Part shown: piece after piece, positions 13,446 through 26,150 of the stretch
Layout of the letters: each line of letters starts with the position of its first letter
How positions within the stretch are numbered: position 1 is the stretch's first letter
Source: Podospora pseudocomata
Taxonomy: Eukaryota > Ascomycota > Sordariomycetes > Sordariales > Podosporaceae
DNA: 64,000 nucleotides
Direction of reading: 5' to 3'
Assembly: GCF_035222375.1 (NCBI RefSeq)
Contig: NC_085890.1
Coordinates: 1,364,001 to 1,428,000, forward strand
Made by a program: the position numbers and the translations under genes
The notes under the pieces: generated by a model
Told to the model about the DNA's origin: nothing
Databases searched by the model: none
Seen by the model: the letters and a program-made list of their open reading frames with translations, nothing else

Positions 13446-16400
13446 ACATGCATGGAATATAGAATGGACCGGGTGGGCGGGGAGCACACTATGATATATC
13501 AGGCTCCAAAGGACAAATTCATTTTGGGGTGTGTGGAGGTTGGGTTGGGTTGGGTGTTTTTTTCTTTTTGGGAAGAAGGAAGACTTTTATCATCTGTCCA
13601 TATCTATATATTTTTGCACAGCACCTTTGTTACGTGGTTGGGTTTGTGGCGTGGTGGTGGTAGATTACTCCCTAATTGTTATTTTTTTCTCCGAAGAGGT
13701 ATCGTTGGGATCTTGGTTTAGGCACACCATCATCAAGTACAACCACACTCTCCCAATGCATCAATCACACAACTACTTGACCTTCACAACCCACCAAATC
13801 CTCAGACACTCGTTATAAACATTCTCTAAAGACACATGAAAGTGTAACTCGAATAACTGACACTGATTATTCAGCATGTTGCCGCAATCCCGTATCAATG
13901 ATGGGCTGCATGTGATTTCACGGAGTCGTAATGAAGGTATGTATGCTCAATTAAACTGTTCTCATCTATGGTTCCCGTCTCTACAGTGCGGTGTGGATGG
14001 GTGGTGTTGTGAATGATAAAACCCTAACCCCCTCCCTCTACCAGATGAGATTCCCTGATCTCATCATTGGAAATGGGGGCATCCCTGATTGTTATCCCTT
14101 TGTATAGTTCCCATTGCTTGTTGGGCATGTGAGGGTTTTGGAAAAGAGCAAGTTTGAGTAGTAACGAGTAATGATGGCGTCGGGGGTGAACTTGATCGTG
14201 TTGTCTGGTCGGTGGCGTGGTTGTGTACTGAGTGTATGATGGAAGGTCCCGACGATGGGGCTTGGTCTTCGCTCTTTCTCATGGCTACACAACCTTTGGG
14301 TGAGTTTAATGACTGGCTGCAATGACGATCTACAGACCAGATCGGCCAGAGAATCTGTCCGGCAGCAGACGCGCAGGTTTAAAGTTTATGGTTGCTTCAT
14401 GTCTCGGAGCTCTGGCTTTCCTTTGCTTCCTTGGCATCTTTCCGTCTTTTGTAGGTGTGTCTTCGGTCAGCTTGGTGCAAACAGCCACAAATATCCCGTT
14501 CTGAGCTGAGAAATGGAGGGATATTTTTTTGTTGTTTTTATTTTCTTTCGTGGGCTAAATTGCGTCTCTAGTATTTGGGTTATTTGTTGAACTAGGTGCC
14601 CCTTTTAGCCCCCTTTTTCTTCTCGCTGATGCCAAGCCGCTGGCACTCGCACATAAAAGTCAAACTTCATTTCATCCCGATGCCGACTGGACCCAGAAAT
14701 CGAAACAGCAAATGGGATTTTCCAAGGAGTTGACACCAAAAAAAGAAAATCCAACGCACAGTATGAGAAAGGTAGGGAGAAAAAGCAAGATACAAGCGGT
14801 CAGGCGGTGCCTTGTCTCGGGACGGTCACGCTCTTGCTGCCTGTCTATGCAAGAATACAAAACACGCATGTCAACAAAAAGAAGCAAACGAAGGATGGAA
14901 TCCACGGGGCATTGCAGCGCACAACACATACATGCTGCAAGCAAGATGCAAAGGAAAAGTAAGGAGGCCCATATCCCACCACCTGTTTGGAAGGTTTTGA
15001 CGATGGGGGTGGGTGGTGGACATCCAGTGGTGGTTAGGTAAGTCATGGTGTGGGAGCACCGGTGGAAAGCCACCGGGAAATTTCACTGCCCGGGGTTCGA
15101 CCCCCAGAGACATATTTCTCGCAAGTGACTGAAACATTGATGAACCTACCTTACGCAACGACCAATCGTCTTTTCTTTTTTCTTGTAACATTGGGATGAG
15201 GGGGTTGAGGCGTGGGTGTACATGCAGCAGCCGTCTGTCTATTCCGAATTCCAACCTCTCAGACCAAAATGCATATTGCATACAGCGAGCCATCACGTTT
15301 TCGGGCAAAATGGACAGAGTGGGAAGAAAGTCAAACCATCGCGCCACGCGAGTTCAACAGGCACACACATGCATATAACAGTGGAGAGAGAGAGGCGTGT
15401 TTCCAGAACGGTCAACGGCGATCTTGCTGGAGGGCTTGGATTTCGGGAGAGAGTTATCTACACGCCCCCACCCCCCTCTCTCAGACCCTGCTCATTCCCG
15501 TCCGCATATACACTCACATGCTAGATGTATGCCCGCCATGAATCTCCTCAACTACCTGTGGCTGCCCACCCGGCAGGCTGCTTGTAGGTCGTGGTCCGCA
15601 GACTATGTGGCCTGTCATCGGAGCTCTGTTCCGTATGGTTGAAAGAGGGTGGTGGCGAAAACGTTCTTATACCCCGACATTTGCTGCATCTCAATCTTGG
15701 ATCTGACGGTTGAAGTCCTCCTTTCTTTCTTCGTAGAGGACGAAAAGACCACACACACCAACTTCACATGACGAACCCCATCTATTGCTAGTTGAAGTCT
15801 CTTCCCTTCGGATTGTTGCCCTCCAGTATCCTTATCCAGTTCTTCATCTTCAGCCAATATCCTACGGACTGTCTGTTGCACACATCTTCTTTCGACGGCA
15901 TATTTTGGCCAGTCACAAGGTTGAGGCATAACTATCAGCGGCATCAGTATTCGAGAAGAAATTGGTACGTCATCATGTCCGCTTCTTACTGAGAGATCTT
16001 TGGAAAGGGAGCGCTGATGACAGGAACAGCGAGAGATATCGGCACCGATCGAAAAGAAGCTCCAAAGTTTGGAAGGGCTGCCTCGTCTGGGTACTTGACC
16101 CGTGCTCGGCAAGCCACAACCCTACCAGTCCCGTTGTCGCCGTTCGGGGCCGTTTTATTCCACCGGGCAACTCATATTGTGGACGAGATAGATTCAAGCT
16201 GGAAGCCATATCCACGACGATCACAGCAGTTGGCAAGTGGCTTGTTGCAACACCAACTTCCAGGTTGTTGACTTCTCGATTAAGGGTGTGGACGTGTGGA
16301 ACTGGGGAGCCACGTTTGGACGAGAGTTCGAGATAAGCAGGAGCAAGATTCGACACACTACACGTTCGACATCCCACATTCTTGCAAGTAAAGAGCCTGA

Positions 16401-17504
16401 TAGAAGGGTTTGCGTCATCACATGCTCCCGCAGGTTCTTTCCCAAAGCTGCTCCTTCCCCGTCCAAACAGAACAGCCCACCCAGTCACCTGGAGACGGGA
16501 TCGCTCCCAGCTGGAAGTGAAGTGCAAGAGTAACATCCACCTGCCCTGCCAGCCTCGTCCGTAGCCATCCTGCGCCTTGAGCCTTGCTCTTTCCTCTTCA
16601 GAGTTTTCATCTCGACCGCCAACTTGGAAATCAGCATCTCTTTCGATTCCGACGGCACTCTCATCTCCTCCCCCATCCCCCGCTCCCTCGGCACCGATAC
16701 AGCATCGCTAGGCAGTAGCCATCACATTATCTTGCATCCGTACCTCACCTCCACCAGCTACTGCTATCTAGCCCGTAAGTCAATCTTCCATTTTAAGGTA
16801 TCATTTCTGCCAGGAAAGCGCGAGAAAGGGCTTCCCAGTGGTTGTCTCCGCGATCCATTCTCCGCCTTACCCACCCTTTTGAGCTCGTCTGCGACCACCT
16901 GCCTGCCCTCAACGACCCGTGCCTTCCTCCAGGCCTCTGCCTGCTGTGTTTCAACAGCAGGAGTAGCATGTGGTCAGCCACAACATTTCACTTCTTGCGG
17001 GTCTCTCCTCGGTTCCCTCCTCGGTTCCACTCCCCAGGGCGGTGGCGGTCACTTACTTCACTTTACTTCACCCTAGTCGGTGTCATCCATCTTCCTCTCT
17101 TTTTAAAACATTCACCATCCATTCCCATCTCCTTGTTTTGGTCTCTTGTGGACTCTGCCTGATCTCTCGTTACAGCATCAACACACCAGTCAGACCCCGA
17201 ATCTCTTCCATTCATCGCCGATAGCTTGATCTATCCCCTTACTCCAGCACTCGCTTTGCATTCAACAATTTGGCCTCTAACATTCTCCATCACTGAGTGG
17301 CTCGGTTTCTTGTATTCGCAGCATCTGTCGAATCAGCAGTACAAGACAAGATCATTTTGGAGGTGTGTGCGACTTTTCTCTTTCACTTCAGCGACTCTCC
17401 CTCATTACAGTTCTTCCTCGCGACAACTTAGCTTTTCTGTCCCATCGCATACTGACTCTTGTTTTGTTGCAGTGATCTCTTGATTCTTTCCCTCAGAATT
17501 TCAA

Positions 17505-17637
17505 GGTACGCGACAACGAACTCCTTCGTCCAATCTTCCACCTTCCTACTTTCTCTCGACCACCATCGACCTTGTCCAAGCCCAGGAGGCCATCCTAACA
17601 TCCTGCCTGGGGAACACGTCGCTAACCATGTTTTCAG
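17505..17637 (+). other. Probable 5'-UTR intron of the two-RRM gene
   Basis: Donor GTACGC at 17505 (the same donor hexamer as coding intron 1 of this gene), branch GCTAAC near 17620, acceptor TTTCAG ending at 17637. Splicing would remove the upstream in-frame ATG at 17628 and leave the well-placed ATG at 17655 as the first start. This is inferred from splice signals only. Confidence 0.5.
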
Positions 17638-17654
17638 ACTGTATTTTCGCAACC

Positions 17655-19643
17655 ATGTCTCATTACCGCACCAACAACGGCATGTCCTCCGAGGCTGGCG
17701 GCAACCGTCAGGGTACATACTCGGCTTACTTGGGGGCCCAAGTTGGGCACAGCCAGCAGGGCTTACCTGGCTCTCATGTCCATCACCTTGGTCACAGCTC
17801 CGAGGGCATGGACTCCCTCGCGAGCCAGTTCGGTGCGATGAGTCTTCCACCCAGCAATGGCCACGGAGCCTCCAACATGTCGCAGATCCAGCAGCATGGA
17901 TATATGACCGCCCAGGAGCAACCTGTCGCTTACCAGGGCTACTCGGTTCCTGTTCATGTAGGATTAGCCCCCGAGGCTGCCTATGGCTACAGCGTTTCTG
18001 GCCAGTATCCTGTTCAGGGGAATTACGCTCCTTTGCCTGTTCCGTACCACGCGATGCCCTATACCCCCGGTCGCGTTGCCTCTTATGCCGATCGTAGCAG
18101 CAGCGAGGTTCCCGCTTTGGAGAACCGCCGCGGCTCATACTCAACCACCGAGTCGACTCCGGCCACTCCTTTCTTTGGTAGCGCTTCGGAGCGTGGTGCT
18201 GGCTCCCGTGTTGCTGTCTTTCGTTCAAGCTACACGACCCCTTCTCCGGAGCAGGTTGTGATGCCCGGTACCGCTCCCAAGGCCTCCTCGCAGCCCATTG
18301 ACGAGGAACTTTTGGAGTTGCTCAAGGTGAATCCAGCAATTCCCGAGGCTGTCCCGGCGGTCTTTACCCCGCCCACGCACATCAAGTCGATCGAGCAATG
18401 TCTCGAGAACCGCATTCACGGCAATCGCAATGTCTACATTCGCGGCTTGCACCCCACCACAGACGACGATTTGCTGCACCGCTATGCTTCTCGTTTTGGA
18501 ACCGTTGAGCAGAGCAAGGCCATTATTGACACTGCCACTGGCGCTTGCAAAGGGTACGCTCCCTATCACCTCAGCTTCCCCTTGGTTGGACTTTTGACTA
18601 ACATGTTTTCTCAGTTTTGGATTTGCCAAGTTCGCCGATGTCCGCGACTCGGAGAAATGCATTCGCGGGTTCTACCATCTTGGTTATGAGGTTGGCTTTG
18701 CTCGCGTAAGTTCACTATTGCTCTGCGGCCCTCGGTTCGTCCTAATCATGATCACAGGAGAGTTTCAATGCGAGACTGAAGGCCGAGGGCGACGAAGGTT
18801 CGACCAATTTGTACCTCTCCAACTTGCCCAAGCGTCTCAACGAGTCGGAGTTGAACGCCATTTTCACTGGCTATCATGTCGTGTCCAGCAAGATTCTTCG
18901 CGATAGCATGGGCAACAGCCGTGGCGTTGGTTTTGCTCGGTGGGTTCTTCCACACTGGCTGGTTGGGCAAGCAAGTTGCTAATTCCGTCTAGGTTCGAGT
19001 CTCGCGAGGAGTGCGAGCAGATTATCAAGCAGTACCATGGTGCCTCCATTGGAGACGAGGGCATGTTGATGCAGGTTCGCTACGCCGACACGCCGGCCCA
19101 GAAGGAGCTCAAGCGTATCACCGCCGAGCGTCGCCAATTCCGCACGAATGAGTACAACATTGGTGCTTATGGTACTGCAGATGTTGGCATTCACCCCAGC
19201 ATCTACCAGCAGGCCCCTTGGACCCGCCGCGGTGGTGTGGGATCTGATATGTGAGTTGCTTTGCCCATACCACTCGGCACGATTGCCTGGCTAACCTTCC
19301 ATGTAGTTCTTACGCTCCTCGCGTTCCTGTCCGCACTAGCATTGGTACTGCTAGTACGAACACGACTCCAGTCATGTCTCAGGGTCTTGGTCGCACCAAC
19401 TTGATGTATGTCCAGCCCCCACGTCTTGCAGTTACTCTGGCTCAAGATGACTCACATGCTGTTTGCAGGCACAGCATTCCTTCGGTGACTGCGTCTTCGG
19501 ATGATGGATCAGCCGACGAGGGCGTGACGGTGGTCGACTCTCCCACCGTCAAGAAGGGCAGCACCCAATCGTCGCCCACCATCAAGAAGGATGCCGCCAC
19601 CATCAAGAAGGATACCGCCACCATCAAGAACGAGAAGGCGTAG
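17655..19643 (+). CDS. Two-RRM RNA-binding protein (MSSP/RBMS-like; fungal Msa1 type)
   Basis: Cytoplasmic or nuclear single-strand nucleic-acid binder; fission yeast relatives restrain sexual differentiation. Six exons: 17655-18553, 18615-18705, 18758-18939, 18993-19250, 19307-19405 and 19469-19643, giving 567 aa. Residues 1-250 are low-complexity (Gly, Ser, Tyr, Gln). RRM1 has RNP2 VYIRGL (260-265) and RNP1 KGFGFAKF (299-306). RRM2 has RNP2 LYLSNL (348-353) and RNP1 RGVGFARF (385-392). The tandem arrangement and the ILRDSMGNSRGVGFARFES stretch resemble animal RBMS/MSSP. The C-terminus ends in a short heptad repeat around ATIKKDT. Start at 17655 is preferred over 17628, which probably lies in a leader intron. 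All intron phases check. Paralog identity within the RRM family is less certain. Confidence 0.88.
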
Positions 19644-20416
19644 AGAGGGATGCAAGTTGATCCCTGGACAACGACAACCCCCATGTTGAAGTAAATTTCT
19701 GGAACGTTGACAACAGCTTTCATATCTCGAGAGATTCTGTTCCAGGCAATATCGATTACGAGTTTATTGTCATTTCGGTTGGAGTGCGGCGGCCTTAGGT
19801 TTGTTCGGCGAGTGTTTGGGCTGCCCCAGCACACATAATTACCTCTCTGCTATATTTAGTGGACGAAAACATGTTAGTCATATGGTTTATCAACTCGTTT
19901 TCAGAGAGGGTGGAGGACGGCAGCAAGAATTGTTTGTTTTGTTTTTGTGTCAATATTCTCTGGGAGATTCGGTGTAGTTTTTGTTAGCTTCGTAATCGAC
20001 GAATGGAAGAGAACGATTTTAGCATTTTCGCAGGACAGATTGTGGCGATCGTGTCTTTGATTGATTCCTGTTAGATTGCGACAAGTGTACATGTTTTGTC
20101 AGACGCAATCCAGACAACTTGTGCAAAGAAACGTGAGGTGAAACTGCTTTGAGGAATGAAGACAGCGAATAGAGGACAACGGGACCCAACATGGGAGTTC
20201 AGAGAGTAGAAATAATGAGATATGCGCAGTGCTATGAGAAAATGATGGAAGTAATACAGACAAGAAAAGGAGTGGATGATACATGTCAAGGCCATAGCTA
20301 TAGACAGAGCTCAGTACCGTCATAGCTGAAAGACGGGAACAAGGTTATGTGTTGGGAGGTTGTAGCAAATCAACTTGGAGGTTTTCTCATTTTTTATTTT
20401 TTGGGGATTACCCTAC
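19644..20416. other. Spacer between convergent genes (two-RRM gene and RIO2)
   Basis: 773 bp holding two 3' UTRs. It is AT-richer than the coding flanks, with no long open frame or RNA gene recognised. Confidence 0.7.
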
Positions 20417-21787
20417 TTACGTCTTGTTATTTATGCTCAGTTTCTCCATCCCTTGTTCAGCTCCTGATTCTGACGGAGACTGAAACCCGATGACTATTGA
20501 TGGTTGTTCTTCCTTCTCTTTCTCATCTGTGTTCGTCTCTTCTCCCTCCTTGTCTTCTTCGTCCTCATCCTCGTCTTCATCATCTTCCTCGTCATCTGAT
20601 GGCTCGAACGCCTCTGGATTCTGCAGCTTCTCCTCCTCGTGCTGCCTGATAGCCGCCTCGAGGTCCTTGGCCATCTTCTTTGTGATACCCGACGCCTCCA
20701 GCGTGGCGTCTAACCTCTCAAACCCGTCTCTTCCAACCGTCTTTTTGACATCCTTGTAAAAAGGGCCCGGAGTGGTGGGCTTGAAGTGAAATCGGCGCTC
20801 GAAAAAGATCTTGATGCAGTTGATGTCGCGGTCAAAGTACATTTCCGCATTCACATGCTCCATGGAGATCATCTGCGGAAAGTCGATGACGACAGGGACA
20901 AGCGTGATTTCTTCGGTTCCCGTTTCCGGGTTGGTGGAGATGTCCTCCCGGATGAGGATGTTGAACTCGTTGTAGTCGCCGTGGATGAGGCCGTGCTTAG
21001 CCAGGCGAAGGTAGAGTTCTATGAGCGAGGCGTAGAGGGCTGCCGGGTCGGGGACGGAGGAGATTTGGCGGAGGGGGGGCGCGTCGACGAGGGACATGAC
21101 GATTGTGTGGCGGGAGTGGGCGATGGGGGTAGGCACGGGGATGCCGGCGGAGTGGAGGGCGGAGAGGAAGGCGTATTCTTTGCGGGCGGCGAGGGTGGAG
21201 AGGTACATCCAGGAGCCGGAGGCGTTCTTTTTGAGGTAGTCTCTATTGGTTTTTACGGTGCGGAAGGAGATGCGGCCGAGGCGGTGGATTTTGAGGATTT
21301 GCTGGGCGCCGGTGTGGTCGGCTACAAGCATGATGTCGGATTCTTTGCCGACGCCTACGCGGGTGCCGACGGAGTAGATGTGCTTTTTTTGGGAGTGGGT
21401 GTGGAGGGCTAGGTAGTCTAGGCCGCCATAAGTGAGGCGGTAGCCGTCGTATTTGGCTTCTTTCATCTTGGCGATGAGGGAGGTTTTGGCGAGGGTGGAG
21501 ATGCATTTGGAAACGAGGGAGGAGCCGCCTTTGAGGCGGGAGAAGCGCTCGATGATGGGGACGGGGACGAGTTCGTGGTTTTTGGAGCCTTGTTCGACCT
21601 GTGGTGGTGGTTAGTTGAGGTGGCTGTGAAGGGATGGGATAATGGGGTTCATAGGGGGGTGGTCCGTTGAGGCCAGCAAGGTACATGATGCTGGTCTTGG
21701 TGGTTTGAAGGAGGGGCAACTTACAGCTGCGAGGACCTTCCAGTCCTCCGCCGTCAGATGGCGCATAGCCCGTGTGTCCAACTTCAT
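20417..21787 (-). CDS. RIO2: Atypical kinase/ATPase RIO2, 40S ribosome maturation
   Basis: RIO2 rides late pre-40S particles in nucleus and cytoplasm and is needed for 20S pre-rRNA processing. Two exons: 21725-21787 (MKLDTRAMRHLTAEDWKVLAA) and 20417-21598, joined over a 126-nt intron with a CTAAC branch; 414 aa, near yeast Rio2 (425). The winged-helix N-domain covers about residues 1-90. Kinase signals: P-loop VGVGKESDI about 102-110, ATP lysine in ILKIHRLG (K124), catalytic HGDYNEFN about 227-234, metal-binding IDFPQM from 259. The C-terminal tail is highly acidic (Asp/Glu run from about residue 350) and then GFQSPSES. The gene is divergent from RPN1, 675 bp away. Very confident. Confidence 0.96.
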
Positions 21788-22462
21788 GGTTGCGACTTGA
21801 CTGATATCACCTTATAAAGGCTGTATTGTGAAACAGTAGTTTCCCAGGATGAGTTCAAAGGCCAGGGTGGGATATCAAATGCGCGCCGGATTCCCTTCAG
21901 TGATGTCTGTCAGTGCCCCTCCATTGCATTGCGCTGTGCCCACCAAAAATTCATGGCCTGTCATGAGTGATAAGATCTTTGATAAGATTACATATGAACC
22001 CAGAACAGCCCCGCCTGGGCGCGAGGGTTTGACGAGGGAAACGGAATTTGTATTTACCGGAAGATTCTTAGCGGGCGGTGAGCTGACCTCACCTGTCAAG
22101 GATCTGGGAGACAAGGGTCGAGCTTAGCTCAGTGGAGCACTGGCCACTCAGGTTGGGCCCGCCTTGTGTCCCAGTGCCAGGCGGCCAAGCAGTGTCGCGT
22201 AACCAGCAAGCTGCCTGCCCGCCTCAGCATCAACGGGAAGAATTGCTAAGCTTTCTTCCATCTCCGACTCCAACACCGACATTATTCAACTGTTAACGAA
22301 CCATTGCCATTCATTACAGATTACTGCCATACTGGGGGATTTGCGACGCCTTATCCAACCCGCCAACTACCAGGAAACCTCCTCTCACTTTTGACCCCCG
22401 CCACCTTCCGCAGGCCCAACGGAGCTTGACAACATCCCATCCCTTCACACATAACCGCAACC
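21788..22462. promoter_or_regulatory. Divergent promoter RIO2 / RPN1
   Basis: 675 bp between two divergent start codons, so both promoters lie here. I searched for the yeast proteasome element GGTGGCAAA and did not find it in this spacer. No TATA box stands out, and CT-rich tracts precede the RPN1 start. Confidence 0.65.
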
Positions 22463-25401
22463 ATGGCGCAGGACAGCGACCTGTCGAAGACCGCCGACAA
22501 GGGCAAGGGGAAGGCTGCAGATGACGAGACTCAGAAGGACAAGGCCGCTCAGCCTGTGGAGAATGGAAAGAAGGATGATGACAAGGCTGAGAGTGCGTTG
22601 ACATTTGCATGGGCATCATCGACAGCAGAAGCGCTTGCTAACACCATGGTATAGCTTCAGAAGAGCTTAGCGAGGAGGACCAGCAGCTGAAGAACGAGCT
22701 TGATATGATCGTTGAGCGGCTGACTGTGCGTTGCCATTTGATTGTCCCTGTTGCTGTGGAACATCTACTTAACTGTCTAACAGGAATCCGATACGTCCCT
22801 CTACAAGCCAGCATTGGAGGCTCTAGGGAGCTCGATCAAGACCTCAACCTCTTCTATGACAGCTGTCCCGAAGCCCTTGAAGTTTTTACGTCCACATTAC
22901 GAGACCCTGACGAAGCTCTACGATGAATGGCCAGCGAGCGATGACAAGAACTCCCTTGCCGATGTGCTCTCGGTGATCGGCATGACCTTTTCTGACGAAG
23001 ACCGCCAAGATACTCTCAAATTCCGATTGCTTGCGCCCACGCAAGATATCGGCTCATGGGGTCATGAGTATGTTAGGCATCTTGCTCTGGAGATCGGCGA
23101 GGTCTACGGGAAGCGCATTGCCGCCGATGAGCCAACAGCGGACCTTGTGGACCTTGCCTTGGCCTTGGTTCCCCTGTTTCTCAAGAGCAATCAGGAGGCT
23201 GACGCTGTCGATCTAATGAGCGAGCGTAAGACTTGCCTCCCTCGATTTTCTTAGGAACCTGGAAGGCTAACATCATCGCTCATAGTCGAGATTATCGAAG
23301 AGCTGCCAAAGTTCGTGGACGAGAACACATATGGGAGAGTCTGCTTGTACATGGTGTCCATGGTCAACCTGCTCACATACCCCGACAACGAACAGTTCCT
23401 CCGTGTAGCCCATGATATCTACAAGACCTACAAGCAGTACACACAGGCCATGGTGCTTGCCATCAGACTCAACGACCTCGAACTCATTGAAGCCGACTTC
23501 CAAGATGCCCCTGATCTGGCGCTCAAGAAGCAGCTTTCTTACTTGATTGCGCGCCAAAGAATATGGCTCGACAGCGATGAGACCGATGACGAGGAAATTC
23601 AAGAGTGCCTCTCTAACGTCAAGCTTCCCGATCACTTCAAGGCCCTGGGCAAGGAGCTTAACATTCTCGAGCCCAAGACCACCGAAGACATCTACAAGAG
23701 CCACCTCGAGAGCAGCCGCGTCGCCGGCCTGACCAACTTTGACTCGGCCCGCCACAATTTGGCTGCCGCATTCGTCAACGGGTTCGTGAACGCAGGCTTC
23801 GGAAACGACAAGATGATGCTGGTTGCAGGCGACAAGGAGAGCTGGGTATGGAAGACAAAGGATGAGGGTATGATGTCCACAGTGGCCTCTCTGGGCACGC
23901 TTCTCATGTGGGACATCGAGAATGGGCTTGATCAGGTAGATAAGTACACTTATCTTGAGGAGGAGCCAATCCAGGCCGGTGCTTATCTTGCCATTGGCAT
24001 CATGAACTCTGGCGTTCGGTTGGACTCTGAGCCTGCCATGGCTCTTCTTGCAGACAACGACAAACTTACCCACAAGAACCCGCTGATCAGGGTATCGGCG
24101 ATTATGGGATTAGGTCTTGCTTATGCTGGGTCTAACAAGGGAGAGCTTTTGGACTTCCTGTTGCCCATCATCACCGATACGACTCAGCAGATGCGGGTAT
24201 CCGCCATGGCTGCTCTTGCTTGCGGGTTGGTATTCGTGGGCTCTTCTAACCCCGAAGTTACCGAGGCCATTATCACCACGCTCTTGGACGATGACCGCAA
24301 GGGTCAACTCACCGATAAGTGGACACGATTCCTTGCTCTTGGCCTGGGTCTTTTGTTCTTCGGGCGCCAAGAGGAGGTGGATGTGATTCTGGAGACTCTC
24401 AAGGCGGTCGAGCACCCGATGGCCAAGCCTACCTCTGTCCTTGCTTCGATCTGCGCTTGGGCCGGAACTGGTGCTGTGTTGAAGATTCAGGAGCTGCTCC
24501 ACATTTGCAACGAGCACTTGGAGGAGTCAGAAGAGAAAAAGGGCGACGAGCTCTTGCAGGCCTATGCTGTTCTCGGTATCGGTATTATTGCGATGGGTGA
24601 GGATGTCGGCCAGGAAATGGTTCTCCGGCAGTTCGGCCACCTCATGCACTATGGCGAGGCCAACATTCGCCGAGCCGTACCCCTGGCTATGGCTCTTGTC
24701 AGCCCAAGTAATCCCCAGATGAAGGTGTACGATACACTTTCTAGATACAGTCACGACAACGATAATGATGTTGCCATCAACGCCATCTTTGCCATGGGTC
24801 TGGTCGGTGCCGGTACCAACAACGCCAGGTTGGCTCAGCTTCTGCGCCAGCTTGCGAGCTATTATCACCGGGATCAGGAAACCCTCTTTATGGTCCGCAT
24901 TGCGCAGGGTCTTGTTCACATGGGCAAGGGCACCCTCTCCATCAACCCCTTCCACACCGATCGCCAGATTCTGTCGCGGGTATCGGCTGCTGGTCTCCTC
25001 ACTGTTCTTGTGGCGATGATTGATGCCAAGCAGTTCATCACCTCGGACTCGCATTATCTGCTTTACTTCCTTGTCACAGCTATGCATCCACGCTTCCTTG
25101 TAACGTTGGACGAGAACCTAAAGCCATTGACTGTCAACGTGCGCGTTGGTCAGGCTGTGGATGTGGTTGGCCAGGCTGGTCGCCCTAAGACGATCACTGG
25201 GTGGCAGACACAGAGCACGCCAGTGTTGTTGGCGCATGGTGAGCGTGCTGAGTTGGAAGATGAGGAGTATATTAGCTTGAGCAGTACCCTGGAGGGTCTG
25301 GTTATTCTGCGCAAGGTAAGCATTTCCGGTTAACTTTCCCATTCTTCCAGGAGGCTGACATGCTTTTCTTACAGAACCCCGATTGGGAATCAGGCAAATA
25401 A
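22463..25401 (+). CDS. RPN1: 26S proteasome regulatory subunit RPN1
   Basis: Scaffold of the proteasome base that docks ubiquitin receptors (Rad23, Dsk2) and Ubp6. Five exons: 22463-22592, 22655-22725, 22784-23225, 23286-25315 and 25375-25401, giving 899 aa. The N-terminus is Lys/Asp/Glu-rich (GKGKAADDETQKDKAAQ). A helical N-domain with NTYGRVCLYMVSMVNLL is followed by proteasome/cyclosome repeats: hydrophobic Gly-Ala units such as RVSAIMGLGLAYAGS and RVSAMAALACGLVFVGS. Then comes the RPN1 C-domain with AVPLAMALVSPSNP and FHTDRQILSRVSAAGLL. The last exon codes only NPDWESGK plus stop, matching the conserved KNP end. I preferred that acceptor (25374) over a nearby CAG at 25350 for this reason. 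Very confident. Confidence 0.96.
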
Positions 25402-26150
25402 GGGTCTTGTGTCAGCGGAAGGGTAGGGTAGGGTATTTGGTGGTTTCTAGCAATAGGTTTTTCTTACCTACCTCGCAAAGTGATAGAGGGGAAAAGAGGG
25501 CTTTTATGCGACAGTACATTGTACAGTACAAATAAAGGATTGGACTTGCTGAGCGTTTAAGCAAATTGAAGCGCAAGTCGAATTGCCCTTGTAGGTCTCC
25601 AACCTATTTTGGTTTCAAGATACAGCCTCACACCTCCATTGCCATAAGCTATATCACCAAGCCATTGCCAATCCTGCTAACCTCCTCTTTTCTTTTTATC
25701 TCCCGCAAAACTCAACGCGATCTGCTTTCATTGTCATCTGCTTCTCTTCTCCTTGTTGGTAAGGGAGAGATATTTTGTGAGATTGGCGGACGGAGTGCTA
25801 TGATGCTACAGGAACACACAGAAACCACACTATCACACATGGCATCATCTTGACAGACACGTTGAGTATTGAGATCCAAACTACCCGTTTCCATGTCAAA
25901 ATTCAATTCAACCCACGACGACGCTAAACGCCCTGCTGTGAGGTTTCACAAGGTATTGGTTCTTGACAAGAGAAAAGAGCAGGGAGATATGAACCCGCAA
26001 TATGACACACAGACATAGACGCAACGAGAGAGAGAGAGGAAAAAAGACAGATTCCATACAAACAGGACCCAACAACCTTATCCCCATCCCCATTTTCAAT
26101 CACACAATAAGCTCCCTCTCTCCTCCTTTTCTTCCCTCCCATCCTATCAC
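25402..26150. other. Spacer between convergent RPN1 and SEC1
   Basis: 749 bp with both 3' UTRs. There is a short GA repeat near 26028-26040 and no supported coding frame. Confidence 0.65.

Larger units (their letters stand above)
13169..17654. other. 4.5 kb gene-free block: CPR 3' region and RNA-binding-protein leader
   Basis: No convincing gene on either strand. The left part is the CPR 3' UTR, with a 17-T run and a CA-rich tandem repeat. The middle has a telomere-like CCCTAACCC near 14021 and a perfect 7-bp hairpin next to a tRNA B-box-like motif near 15071-15110. The right part (about 16560-17650) is CT-rich, as expected for a long promoter and leader. A likely 5'-UTR intron runs 17505-17637 (GTACGC donor, GCTAAC branch, TTTCAG acceptor). 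Confidence 0.6.

Noticed and set aside
15020-15115. tRNA gene on the plus strand
   Set aside because: The B box is good but the T stem has a mismatch, no acceptor partner for AGACATA exists upstream and no A box fits.
14871-15347. 158-codon minus-strand frame
   Set aside because: Composition is not protein-like; it spans the hairpin and B-box-like region and has no splice or family support.
20786-21412. 208-codon frame antisense to RIO2
   Set aside because: Shadow of the GC-rich RIO2 coding strand; the product is a Gly/Asp/Glu/Val string with no motif.
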